DNA from: CAYRVX01 sp964642165
GTDB taxonomy: Bacteria > Planctomycetota > Phycisphaerae > SM23-33
Direction: 5' to 3'
Assembly: GCA_964642165.1 (NCBI GenBank)
Contig: CAZXOC010000412.1
Span: 1-5,420 of the forward strand
DNA length: 5,420 bases
Shown: piece after piece, positions 1-5,395 of the stretch
Layout: every line of letters begins with the position of its first letter
Numbering within the stretch: position 1 is the first letter of the stretch
The notes under the pieces: generated by a model
Seen by the model: the letters and a program-made list of their open reading frames with translations, nothing else
Told to the model about the DNA's origin: nothing
The model's database searches: none
Program-made: the position numbers and the translations under genes

Positions 1-675
1 GTACGGCTCGCCCAGCAGGTGGCGCAGCAGGTTCACCTGGTGGATGTAGTAGTTCACGAAGCTCAGGTAGGCCTCGTACGTCTCGGCGTCCATGTCGCCG
101 GGCGCGGGGTCCTGCTGGAGCTGCGGCGCGGGGTCGCCCGCGTCGATGCGCCCCGCGAAGCCCCCGGCGATCCAATCACCCGGCGGCATGGTGATGCGGA
201 CGTACCTCAGCGCGCCCAGCTCGCCGGTTCGCTTGAGCTCGTCGATGGTGCCCTTGGCGAACTGGGTGGCCGGGTCGCTGCGCTTGTGGTAGCCGACCAT
301 GATCCGCGACTTCGTCCCGGCGAGGGCGTCGAGGATGCCCCGGCCGACGTCGACGCTGCCGGCCAGGGGCTTTTCGATGAAGATCGGCAGGTCGGCCCGG
401 ACCAGTTCGGCCAGCAGCACGCCGTGGCGCGTGAAGGGCTGGGAGGCGACGAGGGCGTCGAGCGTCTCGGCGGCGAGCATCTCGCGGTGGTCGCGGTAGA
501 CGTTCGCCACGCCGTAGCGCCGGGCGACGGCGCGGGCGGTCTTCTCGCGAAGCTCGGCGATGGCGACGACCTCGCAGGTCTCGAGCGTCGCGTAGTTGCG
601 CAGGTGCGCGCACTGCCCCATCGACCCGACGCCGACGAATCCGATGCGGAGCTTCTGGTTGTGTGTGTTGGACAT
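1..675 (-). CDS. Gfo/Idh/MocA family oxidoreductase (partial, C-terminus outside window)
   Basis: The frame is open from an ATG at 675-673 to the window edge, giving 225 residues; the family is usually about 330-400 residues, so the end of the C-terminal domain is missing. Reading the minus strand gives an N-terminal Rossmann fold with the dinucleotide motif GFVGVGSMG (residues 12-20), the family hallmark EKP (101-103) at the nicotinamide site, and GYHKR (128-132) at the start of the alpha/beta substrate domain. HQVNLLRHLLGE (212-223) matches the helix that carries the usual active-site His, here H212. These proteins are soluble NAD(P)-dependent dehydrogenases or related redox enzymes acting on sugars, inositols or glycosides; the substrate cannot be read here. 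No signal peptide is seen. The ATG is preceded by a weak GGAA at 681-684. It lies downstream of, and co-directional with, the GH4 gene across a 225-base gap, so co-transcription is possible but unproven. Confidence 0.93.
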   Translation of the reverse strand, partial: MSNTHNQKLRIGFVGVGSMGQCAHLRNYATLETCEVVAIAELREKTARAVARRYGVANVYRDHREMLAAETLDALVASQPFTRHGVLLAELVRADLPIFIEKPLAGSVDVGRGILDALAGTKSRIMVGYHKRSDPATQFAKGTIDELKRTGELGALRYVRITMPPGDWIAGGFAGRIDAGDPAPQLQQDPAPGDMDAETYEAYLSFVNYYIHQVNLLRHLLGEPY

Positions 676-744
676 GGGCGTTCCAAGCGACGACGACGCC
701 GGCGGCGGCGACGACATCCGACGAAGACGCCGACGTCGTCGACG

Positions 745-780
745 CCGCCCCTGCGGGGCGGAGCGCGGGGCAAGCCCCGC
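745..780. repeat. Two adjacent GC-rich perfect inverted repeats
   Basis: The first pairs 745-751 with 755-761 (arms CCGCCCC and GGGGCGG, loop of 3). The second pairs 765-771 with 774-780 (arms GCGGGGC and GCCCCGC, loop AA, or a 6-bp stem with loop CAAG). Both lie in the gap between the GH4 stop and the oxidoreductase start. As RNA they would be very stable. No run of T follows on either strand, so this is not a canonical intrinsic terminator. Possible roles are transcript end protection, processing or pausing. Next to it, about 685-747 is low-complexity sequence rich in GAC/GTC triplets. Confidence 0.6.
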
Positions 781-896
781 CGCTAAACAACCACGGAGCG
801 CTCAACGATCACGGAGCGCCAAACAATCACGCAGCGCGGGGCGAGCGCCGCCGCTGAACAAGCACGGAGCGCGCCGGACAATCGCGCAGCGCGGGG
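761..896. repeat. Degenerate direct-repeat array between GH4 and oxidoreductase genes
   Basis: A 16-base unit close to AACAATCACGGAGCGC occurs five times, starting at 786, 804, 822, 857 and 877. The first three are exactly 18 bases apart. A longer repeat is superimposed: 761-801 matches 832-872 at 36 of 41 positions (offset 71), and the element CAGCGCGGGG starts again at 887. The array therefore looks like a small module amplified by nested duplication. It ends a few bases from the GH4 stop codon at 901-903 and does not enter the coding region. Repeat units abut or are separated by 2-19 bases, too close and irregular for CRISPR spacers. Function is unknown; it could be a dispersed intergenic element or a mark of replication slippage. 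Confidence 0.7.
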
Positions 897-900
897 CGGG

Positions 901-2343
901 CTACTCGCCGCCTTCGGTCTTCTGCTCGGCGAGGATCTGGAAGCGGTTGGCGATGGCCAAAGCCGGGTCCAGCGGCACGTCCACGCGCTTCACGTCCGCC
1001 GGGATGTCGATCGTCGGCGCCGGGCGCAGCGTCTTGCCCTCGAACTGCGGGAGCCACTGCTTTTCGGCCTCGAGCATCTCGGCCGTCATGTCGCGGACTT
1101 CCTTCAGCGTGCAGCACGCGCAGGTCAGCGGGTCCATCGCGCAGGCCTGCATGGCCAGCTCGGGATCGCCCGTCAGGGCCGCCTCGGCGGCGAGGATCTG
1201 CGTCTGCACGTTGGACATGTTCAAGGCCGCAAGCTGCGGCGGCAGCGCGCCGACGGTCACCGGGTGGATGCCGCGGGCGTCGACGAAGCAGGGCACCTCG
1301 ACGCAGCAGCCGTCGGGCAGGTTGGTGATGTAGCCGTCGTTGCGGACGTTTCCGTTGAGGCGGAAGACGTTGTCGGTCTCCATGGCCTCGAGGATGTGGG
1401 AGCAGTACTCGACGCTGCGGCGTTCGATCCTGGGCGATTCCAGCGAGAGCCAGTCGACGTCCTTGTACTTGGCGGCGAGCATGTTGGAGTACTTGTAGTA
1501 CGCGCCGCTCTCGCCGCCGAAGGCGGGCTCGTCGCAGTAGAGCTTCAGCGCCCGTTCGCTGCTGCGGAACCAGGGGATGTACTCGCTGAGGTGCCCGGTG
1601 CTCTCGGTCATGAAGTAGCCGAAGTGCCGCATGACCTCGCCGCGGACCTTCTCGTTGACGTAGTAGCCGGGCTTCTCGATGTTCTCGCGGAGGATCGGCA
1701 TCAGGTCGCGCCCGTCGCGCTTGTCCCTCAGCGACAGGAACCAGGCCATGTGGTTGATCCCCGCGGCGAGGAAGTCGATCTGCTCCTTCGGCGTGTCGGT
1801 GTAGCTGCCGATCAGGTCGAGCGTGGTCTGCACGCCGTGGCACAGGCCGATGAACGGCACGTCGGTGACCTGGCCGAGCCCCAGGCAGCAGGCGGCCATC
1901 GGGTTGGCGTAGTTGAGCATCACCGCGTCGGGGCAGAGCTCCTCCATGTCGCGGGCGATGTCCACCAGCACGGGGATGGTCCGCAGCCCGCGGAAGATGC
2001 CGCCGGGCGAGAGCGAGTCGCCGATGCACTGGTCCACGCCGTACTTCAGCGGGATGTTGTAGTCGTGCCCGAAGGCCTCCAGCCCGCCGACCTGGATCGT
2101 GACGATGACGTAGTGGGCCCCGTCGAGCGCCTCGCGGCGGTCGAGCGTGGACCAGACCTTGGCGGGCTTGTCGTTCTCGTCGATGACGCGCTGGACGAAG
2201 GCCTCCATGCGGTCGAGCTTGGGGCGCGTGCGGCTCATCAGCGCCAGCTCGCTGTCGGCCAGCGCCTCGGTCGCCAGGATGTCCATCGACAGCGTCTTGG
2301 TGAAGATGAGGCTGCCCGCCCCGATCATCGCGATCTTCGGCAT
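901..2343 (-). CDS. Glycoside hydrolase family 4 enzyme (MelA-like; alpha-galactosidase or alpha-uronidase)
   Basis: A 480-residue cytoplasmic enzyme without a signal peptide. GH4 enzymes hydrolyse glycosides using NAD+ and a divalent metal (usually Mn2+): C3 of the sugar is transiently oxidised and the aglycone leaves by elimination. Seen here: N-terminal NAD motif MIGAGSLIF (6-14), SPGGIFRGLRTIP (112-124), LNYANP (143-148), CHGVQ (168-172) with the metal ligand Cys168, and GINHMAWF (195-202) with the second ligand His198. GNVRNDGYITNLPDGCCVEV (331-350) and VDARGIHP (354-361) match the MelA-type C-terminal half. The length slightly exceeds E. coli MelA (about 451) because of a tail from about residue 437. 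The start is supported by AAGGAG at 2351-2356, 7 bases upstream. The stop is TAG. Family assignment is firm. Substrate is less so: MelA-type galactosidases usually carry CHSV, whereas CHG is reported for uronidase-type GH4. It sits between a secreted glycosidase-like gene and an oxidoreductase, fitting glycan catabolism. Confidence 0.93.
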   Translation of the reverse strand: MPKIAMIGAGSLIFTKTLSMDILATEALADSELALMSRTRPKLDRMEAFVQRVIDENDKPAKVWSTLDRREALDGAHYVIVTIQVGGLEAFGHDYNIPLKYGVDQCIGDSLSPGGIFRGLRTIPVLVDIARDMEELCPDAVMLNYANPMAACCLGLGQVTDVPFIGLCHGVQTTLDLIGSYTDTPKEQIDFLAAGINHMAWFLSLRDKRDGRDLMPILRENIEKPGYYVNEKVRGEVMRHFGYFMTESTGHLSEYIPWFRSSERALKLYCDEPAFGGESGAYYKYSNMLAAKYKDVDWLSLESPRIERRSVEYCSHILEAMETDNVFRLNGNVRNDGYITNLPDGCCVEVPCFVDARGIHPVTVGALPPQLAALNMSNVQTQILAAEAALTGDPELAMQACAMDPLTCACCTLKEVRDMTAEMLEAEKQWLPQFEGKTLRPAPTIDIPADVKRVDVPLDPALAIANRFQILAEQKTEGGE

Positions 2344-2365
2344 GGTGCGGCTCCTTCTCGTTGGC

Positions 2366-2385
2366 GCGGGGCCGGACCGCCCCGC
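2366..2385 (-). repeat. Leader inverted repeat upstream of GH4 ribosome binding site
   Basis: Arms GCGGGGC (2366-2372) and GCCCCGC (2379-2385) form a 7-bp stem with a 6-base loop. It lies 9 bases upstream of the AAGGAG ribosome binding site of the GH4 gene. In the mRNA it would form a stable hairpin next to the initiation region and could tune translation or protect the 5' end. The same arms form the hairpin at 765-780. Confidence 0.45.
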
Positions 2386-2410
2386 CGCGTGGACTCACCT
2401 ACGGTGCACT

Positions 2411-2475
2411 CGGGAACTGCGTCCCGTAAGTATGCCGTCCGCACCGCGCATGGCAACGGGATTTCCGCGATCCCG
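2411..2475. repeat. Two dyads with CGGGA/TCCCG arms flanking a putative promoter
   Basis: Dyad one, 2457-2475, has arms CGGGAT and ATCCCG around 7 bases. Dyad two, 2411-2426, has arms CGGGA and TCCCG around 6 bases. On the minus strand the first lies just upstream of the putative -35 hexamer and the second spans the expected transcription start. This could be operator architecture for the GH4 promoter. Alternatively, the first dyad, 33 bases past the stop of the upstream gene, could be a weak 3' hairpin; it has no T tract. The spacers between matching arms differ (9 and 6 bases), which argues against a single repressor site type. Confidence 0.3.
2429..2456 (-). promoter_or_regulatory. Putative sigma70-like promoter for the GH4 gene
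   Basis: On the minus strand, TTGCCA (2456-2451; 5 of 6 to TTGACA) and CATACT (2434-2429; 4 of 6 to TATAAT) are 16 bases apart. Transcription would begin near 2422 and leave a leader of about 80 bases before the GH4 ATG at 2343. This is one of few AT-containing spots in the 165-base gap. If real, the GH4 gene can be expressed independently of the upstream secreted-protein gene. It is a consensus match by eye only. Confidence 0.35.
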
Positions 2476-2508
2476 CGCCGTCGCCCACGTCGCCCCGCCG
2501 CCCGGCGT

Positions 2509-3735
2509 CTACCGCTCGAAGCGCAGCAGCTCCCCGCCGGCCGGGGCCAGCTTGAAACGAATGGCGTTGTCCTCGACGGGCAGCGCCTGCCATTCGCCCC
2601 GCTTGCGGTCGAAGAGGCTCACCCTCGCCGGCCGGGCGAGCTTCAGGACGACGTCCTGCGCGGCATAGGCGTTGTGGTTGGCGACGAAGACCGCGTCGCG
2701 CTTCCGGTCGTCCCGGAAGACGCCGAGGACGAACTCCCCGCCGCCCGGCTGGAGCCGGAAGTCCGCCGGGAAGCCGCTCTTCTCCAGGCCGGGGGGCATC
2801 TCGCCTGCCTTGCCGTCCGGGAGGGGGCGGTCGTCGGCCGTCTTCGTGACGGGCGTGGAGTAGACCGCCGCGGGGTTGCCGATCCGTATGATCTCCCGGC
2901 GCAGCGGCATGACCTGGCGGTTGACCTGGACGATGTCGCCCCCCGTCGTCGTCCACTGGAGCGTCCTGGCGTCCAGCAGGCGCGTTCCGAGGAACCACAG
3001 CACGCCCTTCAGCCCGCAGGCGATCGAGGTGTTCACCGTGTACAGGCTGCGGTTGAGGTTGCCCTTGCCCGGGATGCCCGACTCGACCCACACCCAGCGA
3101 TAGAAGCAGGCGTCGCGCTGCACGGCCCACGCGCGGTACGTCAGCAGGTGCGGGAAGTGGTACTGCGGGGCGCGCTTCCAGTGGTAGTCGTAGTAGCCGA
3201 ACACGTCGACCCTCGTCAGGCGCCCCATGCCGTAGGTGCGGTAGGTGCCGCAGTAAGCCGGGTGCGTCGGGTCCCACGCGCGGACGTTGTCGAGGTCGCG
3301 TTGGCGGCCGGCCGTCGTCTTCCCGACGTTGTCGTTCCACGTGTTGTAGCCCCAGACGGCCGCGTCGCCACGCAGCGTCCCGCACAGCGCCCGGACGCCC
3401 TCGACGTTCTTGTAGACGTGGTGGCCCACGTCGGCGGCCAGCAGGTCGACCATCATCCGGACGCCGTGCTTGCGGCACAGGGCCAGCCGCCGGGGCGTCC
3501 AGGTGCAGTGGACCACGTTGAAGCCGCCCGCCTTGATCTTCCGCAGCAGCTCCTCGAATCGCCCGTCGTCCTTGGGCATCCGATCCCCGGCGTAGCCGAA
3601 GGAGAAGACGCTGGCGAGCTCGGCGGGCCTGGGCGGCCGCGGACGGGCGCGCTCGCCCGCCCCGGAGCGCGGGCACGCCCAAGGCGCCCAGGCCGCCACA
3701 CACGCCGCCGCCCACGTCGAGAGACTCCTCGGCAT
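2509..3735 (-). CDS. Secreted TIM-barrel glycoside hydrolase-like protein
   Basis: A 408-residue protein from the ATG at 3735-3733, chosen because AAAGGAG (3742-3748) sits 6 bases upstream; an in-frame ATG 13 codons earlier lacks such support. Residues 1-21 form a short basic start and hydrophobic stretch (WAAACVAAWAPWAC), then a Pro/Arg-rich linker to about 38, consistent with export. The middle looks like a (beta/alpha)8 barrel of the clan GH-A style: FSFGYAGDRMPKDDGRF (44-60), GGFNVVHCTW (70-79), GVRMMVDLLAADVG (91-104), VWGYNTWNDN (127-136), WDPTHPAYCGTYRTY (154-168), VDVFGYYDYHW (176-186), ACGLKGVLWFLG (239-250). The end (about 333-408) resembles a beta-sandwich, with VFVANHNAY (349-357). 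Clan GH-A enzymes normally have an acidic pair. Here the strand-four position reads WNDN rather than an NE or DEP motif; E218 in WVWVESG is a possible catalytic acid. The exact family is not recognised. It heads the leftward set and may act on a glycan outside the cytoplasm. Confidence 0.75.
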   Translation of the reverse strand: MPRSLSTWAAACVAAWAPWACPRSGAGERARPRPPRPAELASVFSFGYAGDRMPKDDGRFEELLRKIKAGGFNVVHCTWTPRRLALCRKHGVRMMVDLLAADVGHHVYKNVEGVRALCGTLRGDAAVWGYNTWNDNVGKTTAGRQRDLDNVRAWDPTHPAYCGTYRTYGMGRLTRVDVFGYYDYHWKRAPQYHFPHLLTYRAWAVQRDACFYRWVWVESGIPGKGNLNRSLYTVNTSIACGLKGVLWFLGTRLLDARTLQWTTTGGDIVQVNRQVMPLRREIIRIGNPAAVYSTPVTKTADDRPLPDGKAGEMPPGLEKSGFPADFRLQPGGGEFVLGVFRDDRKRDAVFVANHNAYAAQDVVLKLARPARVSLFDRKRGEWQALPVEDNAIRFKLAPAGGELLRFER

Positions 3736-3741
3736 GATGGT

Positions 3742-3748
3742 CTCCTTT
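3742..3748 (-). promoter_or_regulatory. Strong ribosome binding site deciding the start of the secreted glycosidase-like gene
   Basis: The minus strand reads AAAGGAG six bases before the ATG at 3735-3733. This strong Shine-Dalgarno match fixes the start there rather than at the in-frame ATG 39 bases upstream, and it places the hydrophobic export signal at the true N-terminus. Confidence 0.75.
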
Positions 3749-3765
3749 CGTCCCGGCCGGCGTGC

Positions 3766-3794
3766 ATCATACAACGCCCGCCCTCGGGCCTAAA
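3766..3794 (-). promoter_or_regulatory. Putative promoter for the leftward gene set
   Basis: The minus strand carries TATGAT (3771-3766; 5 of 6 to TATAAT) with TTTAGG (3794-3789; 3 of 6 to TTGACA) 17 bases upstream. Transcription would start near 3759, giving a leader of about 24 bases that contains the strong AAAGGAG. The good -10 hexamer stands out in very GC-rich surroundings. The -35 is weak, so activator help or another sigma factor is possible. Confidence 0.4.
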
Positions 3795-3890
3795 GCCGCC
3801 CGGGCGCAAGGGGCGATAACGAGTCAGGTGGACGTGCCGCCGCCGGCGCCCCGCGCGCGGGCGGGCGGGATGTCTCCCGAAAGGCAGGAC

Positions 3891-4442
3891 ATGACCCCCG
3901 CGACGGTCAGGGCCGTTCTCCTGTTGCTCCTCGCCGCCCAGGCGACGGCGGGCTCCTCCTGCGTCTGCGCCACGGCGGAGAGCCACCTCGCCACCGCCGC
4001 CGAGATCCGCTACGTCCCGGACGCCGGGGGCGACTGCTGGCAGTCGCCCGACCAGACCGCCCGCCGCGGCGCGGGCGACTGCGAGGACCAGGCCCTCTAC
4101 CTCCAGCACCTGCTGGCGGGCGACGGCGTCCCGTCGCGCGTCGTGTTCGGTATCCGCGACCTCCACGAGCCGAGGACCGGCCACGCGTGGGTCGAGTGCG
4201 AGATGTACGGCCGCACGTACGTCCTGGACGCCACCTGCCGCCTGCTGGCCGCCCGGCGGGACCTGCCCGCCCACCGCTACTACGCGCTGCGCGGGCGGTT
4301 TCTCGGCGGCACGGAGCTGCTGTCGAAGTTCCGGGCCTACCTGGAGCGCACGGGCCGGCGTGGTATAAACGGGGAGTACGAGGCGGCCGCCGCGTCGCGG
4401 CCCGCCGGCACCCCGGGCCCCTTGACGGGAGAGAAGCGATGA
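3891..4442 (+). CDS. Secreted transglutaminase-like cysteine peptidase homologue (BTLCP/C93-like)
   Basis: A 183-residue protein starting at ATG 3891, with AAGG at 3881-3884 six bases upstream; an in-frame ATG at 3870 is the alternative. VRAVLLLLLAAQATAGSS (6-23) is a typical signal peptide core. The mature part carries a complete papain/transglutaminase-type triad: Cys64 in GAGDCEDQALYLQHLL (60-75), His98 in GHAWVE (97-102) and Asp113 in YVLDATC (110-116). CWQSPDQTARRGAGDCED (49-66) closely resembles bacterial transglutaminase-like cysteine proteinases, many of which have a WQ(S/T)P segment before GDCED. Such proteins are predicted to cleave or crosslink peptides in the periplasm or at the surface; few have known substrates, and in proteobacteria LapG is the studied example (relationship distant here). 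The last 30 or so residues are low-complexity. Its TGA overlaps the ATG of the ThuA gene by four bases (ATGA), implying translational coupling. Confidence 0.85.
   Translation: MTPATVRAVLLLLLAAQATAGSSCVCATAESHLATAAEIRYVPDAGGDCWQSPDQTARRGAGDCEDQALYLQHLLAGDGVPSRVVFGIRDLHEPRTGHAWVECEMYGRTYVLDATCRLLAARRDLPAHRYYALRGRFLGGTELLSKFRAYLERTGRRGINGEYEAAAASRPAGTPGPLTGEKR
4427..4431 (+). promoter_or_regulatory. Ribosome binding site of the ThuA gene inside the upstream reading frame
   Basis: GGGAG lies 7 bases before the ATG at 4439, within the last codons of the transglutaminase-like gene. Together with the ATGA overlap it supports a start at 4439, much later than the longest open frame, which begins at 4187. 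It also allows re-initiation by ribosomes ending the upstream gene. Confidence 0.65.
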
Positions 4443-5395
4443 GGGCGATTCGCATGCACCTGCTGCTGGCGTGCGCGGGAGGACTGGTGATCGGAACGTG
4501 CCTGGCGGCCTGCGCCGCCGCGGCGGAGTCAGCAGCGGCCGAGCCCGCGGCCAAGCCCGCGGCCGCCCAGCCCGGCGAGACGCTCCTGCCCGTGCCGCCG
4601 CGCCGGGCCTCCCAGGTCCCCCCGCCGCGGTCGCGCGCGGAGGTGCAGGCCGTCCTGGCCGGCGCCGACACGAAGGCGAAGACGCGGCCCATCCACGTCG
4701 TGCTGGTGGCGGGCAAGAAGGACCACGGCCCGGGCGAGCACGACTACCCCGCCTGGCAGAAGGCCTGGCAGAAGCTGCTGGCCCGGGCGCCGAAGACCAG
4801 GGTCACGACGGCGTGGGAGACGCCGAGCGAGGCGGACTTCCGCTCGGCGGACGTGATGGTGCTCTTCAAGCGCTTCGCCTGGCCGGCGAAGCTGAACCGG
4901 CAGGTGGACGCGTACTTCGCCCGCGGGGGGGGCATGGTCCTGCTGCACTACGCCGTCAACGCCGCACGCAACCCCCAGAACGTCGAGAAGCACATCGCCC
5001 TGCGCTGGGGCAAGGGCTCGCGGTACCGCCACGGGTGGCTGGAGCTGGCCTTCCCCGCCGGGTCCGACTGCCCGATCCTGCGCAACCTGGCGGGCAAGAA
5101 GGTCCGCTTCCACGACGAGAGCTACTGGCGCCTGACGGGCGACCCGAAGCGGATCGAGGTCCTGGCCACGGCCGTCGAGAAGGAGAAGGAGGGCGCCACC
5201 GTCACCATCCCCCTGCTGTGGAACCTCCGGACGGGCAAGGGGCGCACCCACGTGAACATCCTCGGGCACTACAACTGGACGTTCAACGACCCGCTGTTCC
5301 GCGTCCTGCTGCTGCGGGCCATCGCCTGGGCCGCCGCCGAGCCCGTCGACCGCTTCAACGACCTCGTGCTCGTCGACGTGAAGCTCAAGGGCTGA
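4439..5395 (+). CDS. Exported ThuA-domain protein (probable lipoprotein)
   Basis: A 318-residue protein starting at the ATG overlapping the previous stop. The N-terminus MRAIRMHLLLACAGGLVIG is basic then hydrophobic, and LAAC (22-25) fits a lipobox, so Cys25 may be lipidated; cleavage at a later Ala-rich site by signal peptidase I is the alternative. An Ala/Pro-rich linker (about 26-65) leads to a ThuA domain (class I glutamine amidotransferase-like fold), from about residue 83 to 300. Its marks are IHVVLVAGKKDHGPGEHDYP (85-104), ADVMVLF (137-143), GGGMVLLHYAV (163-173), HDESYW (225-230), PLLWNLRTGKGR (258-269) and VNILGHYNWTFNDPLFRVLL (272-291). ThuA proteins were named from trehalose utilisation in rhizobia and are abundant in Planctomycetota, often beside Gfo/Idh/MocA enzymes and glycosidases; most have no proven activity. 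There is no cysteine at the usual amidotransferase nucleophile position (VLLHYAV instead), so glutaminase chemistry is unlikely. The frame ends in TGA at 5393-5395. Confidence 0.88.
   Translation: MRAIRMHLLLACAGGLVIGTCLAACAAAAESAAAEPAAKPAAAQPGETLLPVPPRRASQVPPPRSRAEVQAVLAGADTKAKTRPIHVVLVAGKKDHGPGEHDYPAWQKAWQKLLARAPKTRVTTAWETPSEADFRSADVMVLFKRFAWPAKLNRQVDAYFARGGGMVLLHYAVNAARNPQNVEKHIALRWGKGSRYRHGWLELAFPAGSDCPILRNLAGKKVRFHDESYWRLTGDPKRIEVLATAVEKEKEGATVTIPLLWNLRTGKGRTHVNILGHYNWTFNDPLFRVLLLRAIAWAAAEPVDRFNDLVLVDVKLKG

Larger units (their letters stand above)
3736..3890. other. Divergent intergenic control region
   Basis: This 155-base gap separates the two divergent groups and must hold the start signals for both. 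Leftward signals are listed separately. Rightward, the best -10-like hexamer is GATAAC (3815-3820), without a convincing -35, so that promoter is not called. Also present are a 5-bp hairpin (3776-3780 with 3785-3789), a 12-base perfect palindrome CCCGCGCGCGGG (3850-3861), and a dyad CGGGA/TCCCG (3866-3870 with 3875-3879). The last would form a hairpin ending 11 bases before the peptidase-like start codon. A shared regulator cannot be identified. Confidence 0.5.

Noticed and set aside
745..780. GC hairpins as an intrinsic terminator for GH4
   Set aside because: Stems are strong, but neither strand has a following T tract; kept only as inverted repeats.
786..892. Repeat array as a CRISPR
   Set aside because: Units are only 16 bases, imperfect, and separated by 2-19 bases; there are no spacers of useful length and no cas genes in the window.
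596..1333. Plus-strand frame reading through the repeat array, giving a Ser/Arg-rich repeated peptide
   Set aside because: The 18-base period keeps the frame open by chance, and the rest is antisense to GH4. No domain and no start signal.
827..2398. 523-codon minus-strand frame overlapping the GH4 gene
   Set aside because: It is the same DNA as GH4 in another frame, giving Arg/Pro/His-rich sequence without recognisable domains and without a ribosome binding site.
1264..3819. Very long plus-strand open frame (851 codons) opposite the GH4 and secreted glycosidase-like genes
   Set aside because: It is antisense to two genes with clear family motifs, spans their intergenic gap, and its translation is biased Ala/Val/Arg/Asp/Leu sequence with no motif. 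High G+C makes such shadow frames common.
3815..3820. GATAAC as a -10 box for the rightward genes
   Set aside because: Only four of six matches and no plausible -35 hexamer 15-19 bases upstream; not strong enough to call.
3762..3890. GTG start for the transglutaminase-like gene at 3762
   Set aside because: It would add 43 low-complexity residues in front of the signal peptide and overlaps the leftward promoter; the ATG at 3891 puts the signal peptide at the N-terminus.
4187..4438. Longer N-terminal extension of the ThuA frame
   Set aside because: The extension overlaps the conserved catalytic region of the transglutaminase-like gene. A proper signal peptide and ribosome binding site occur only at the ATG at 4439.
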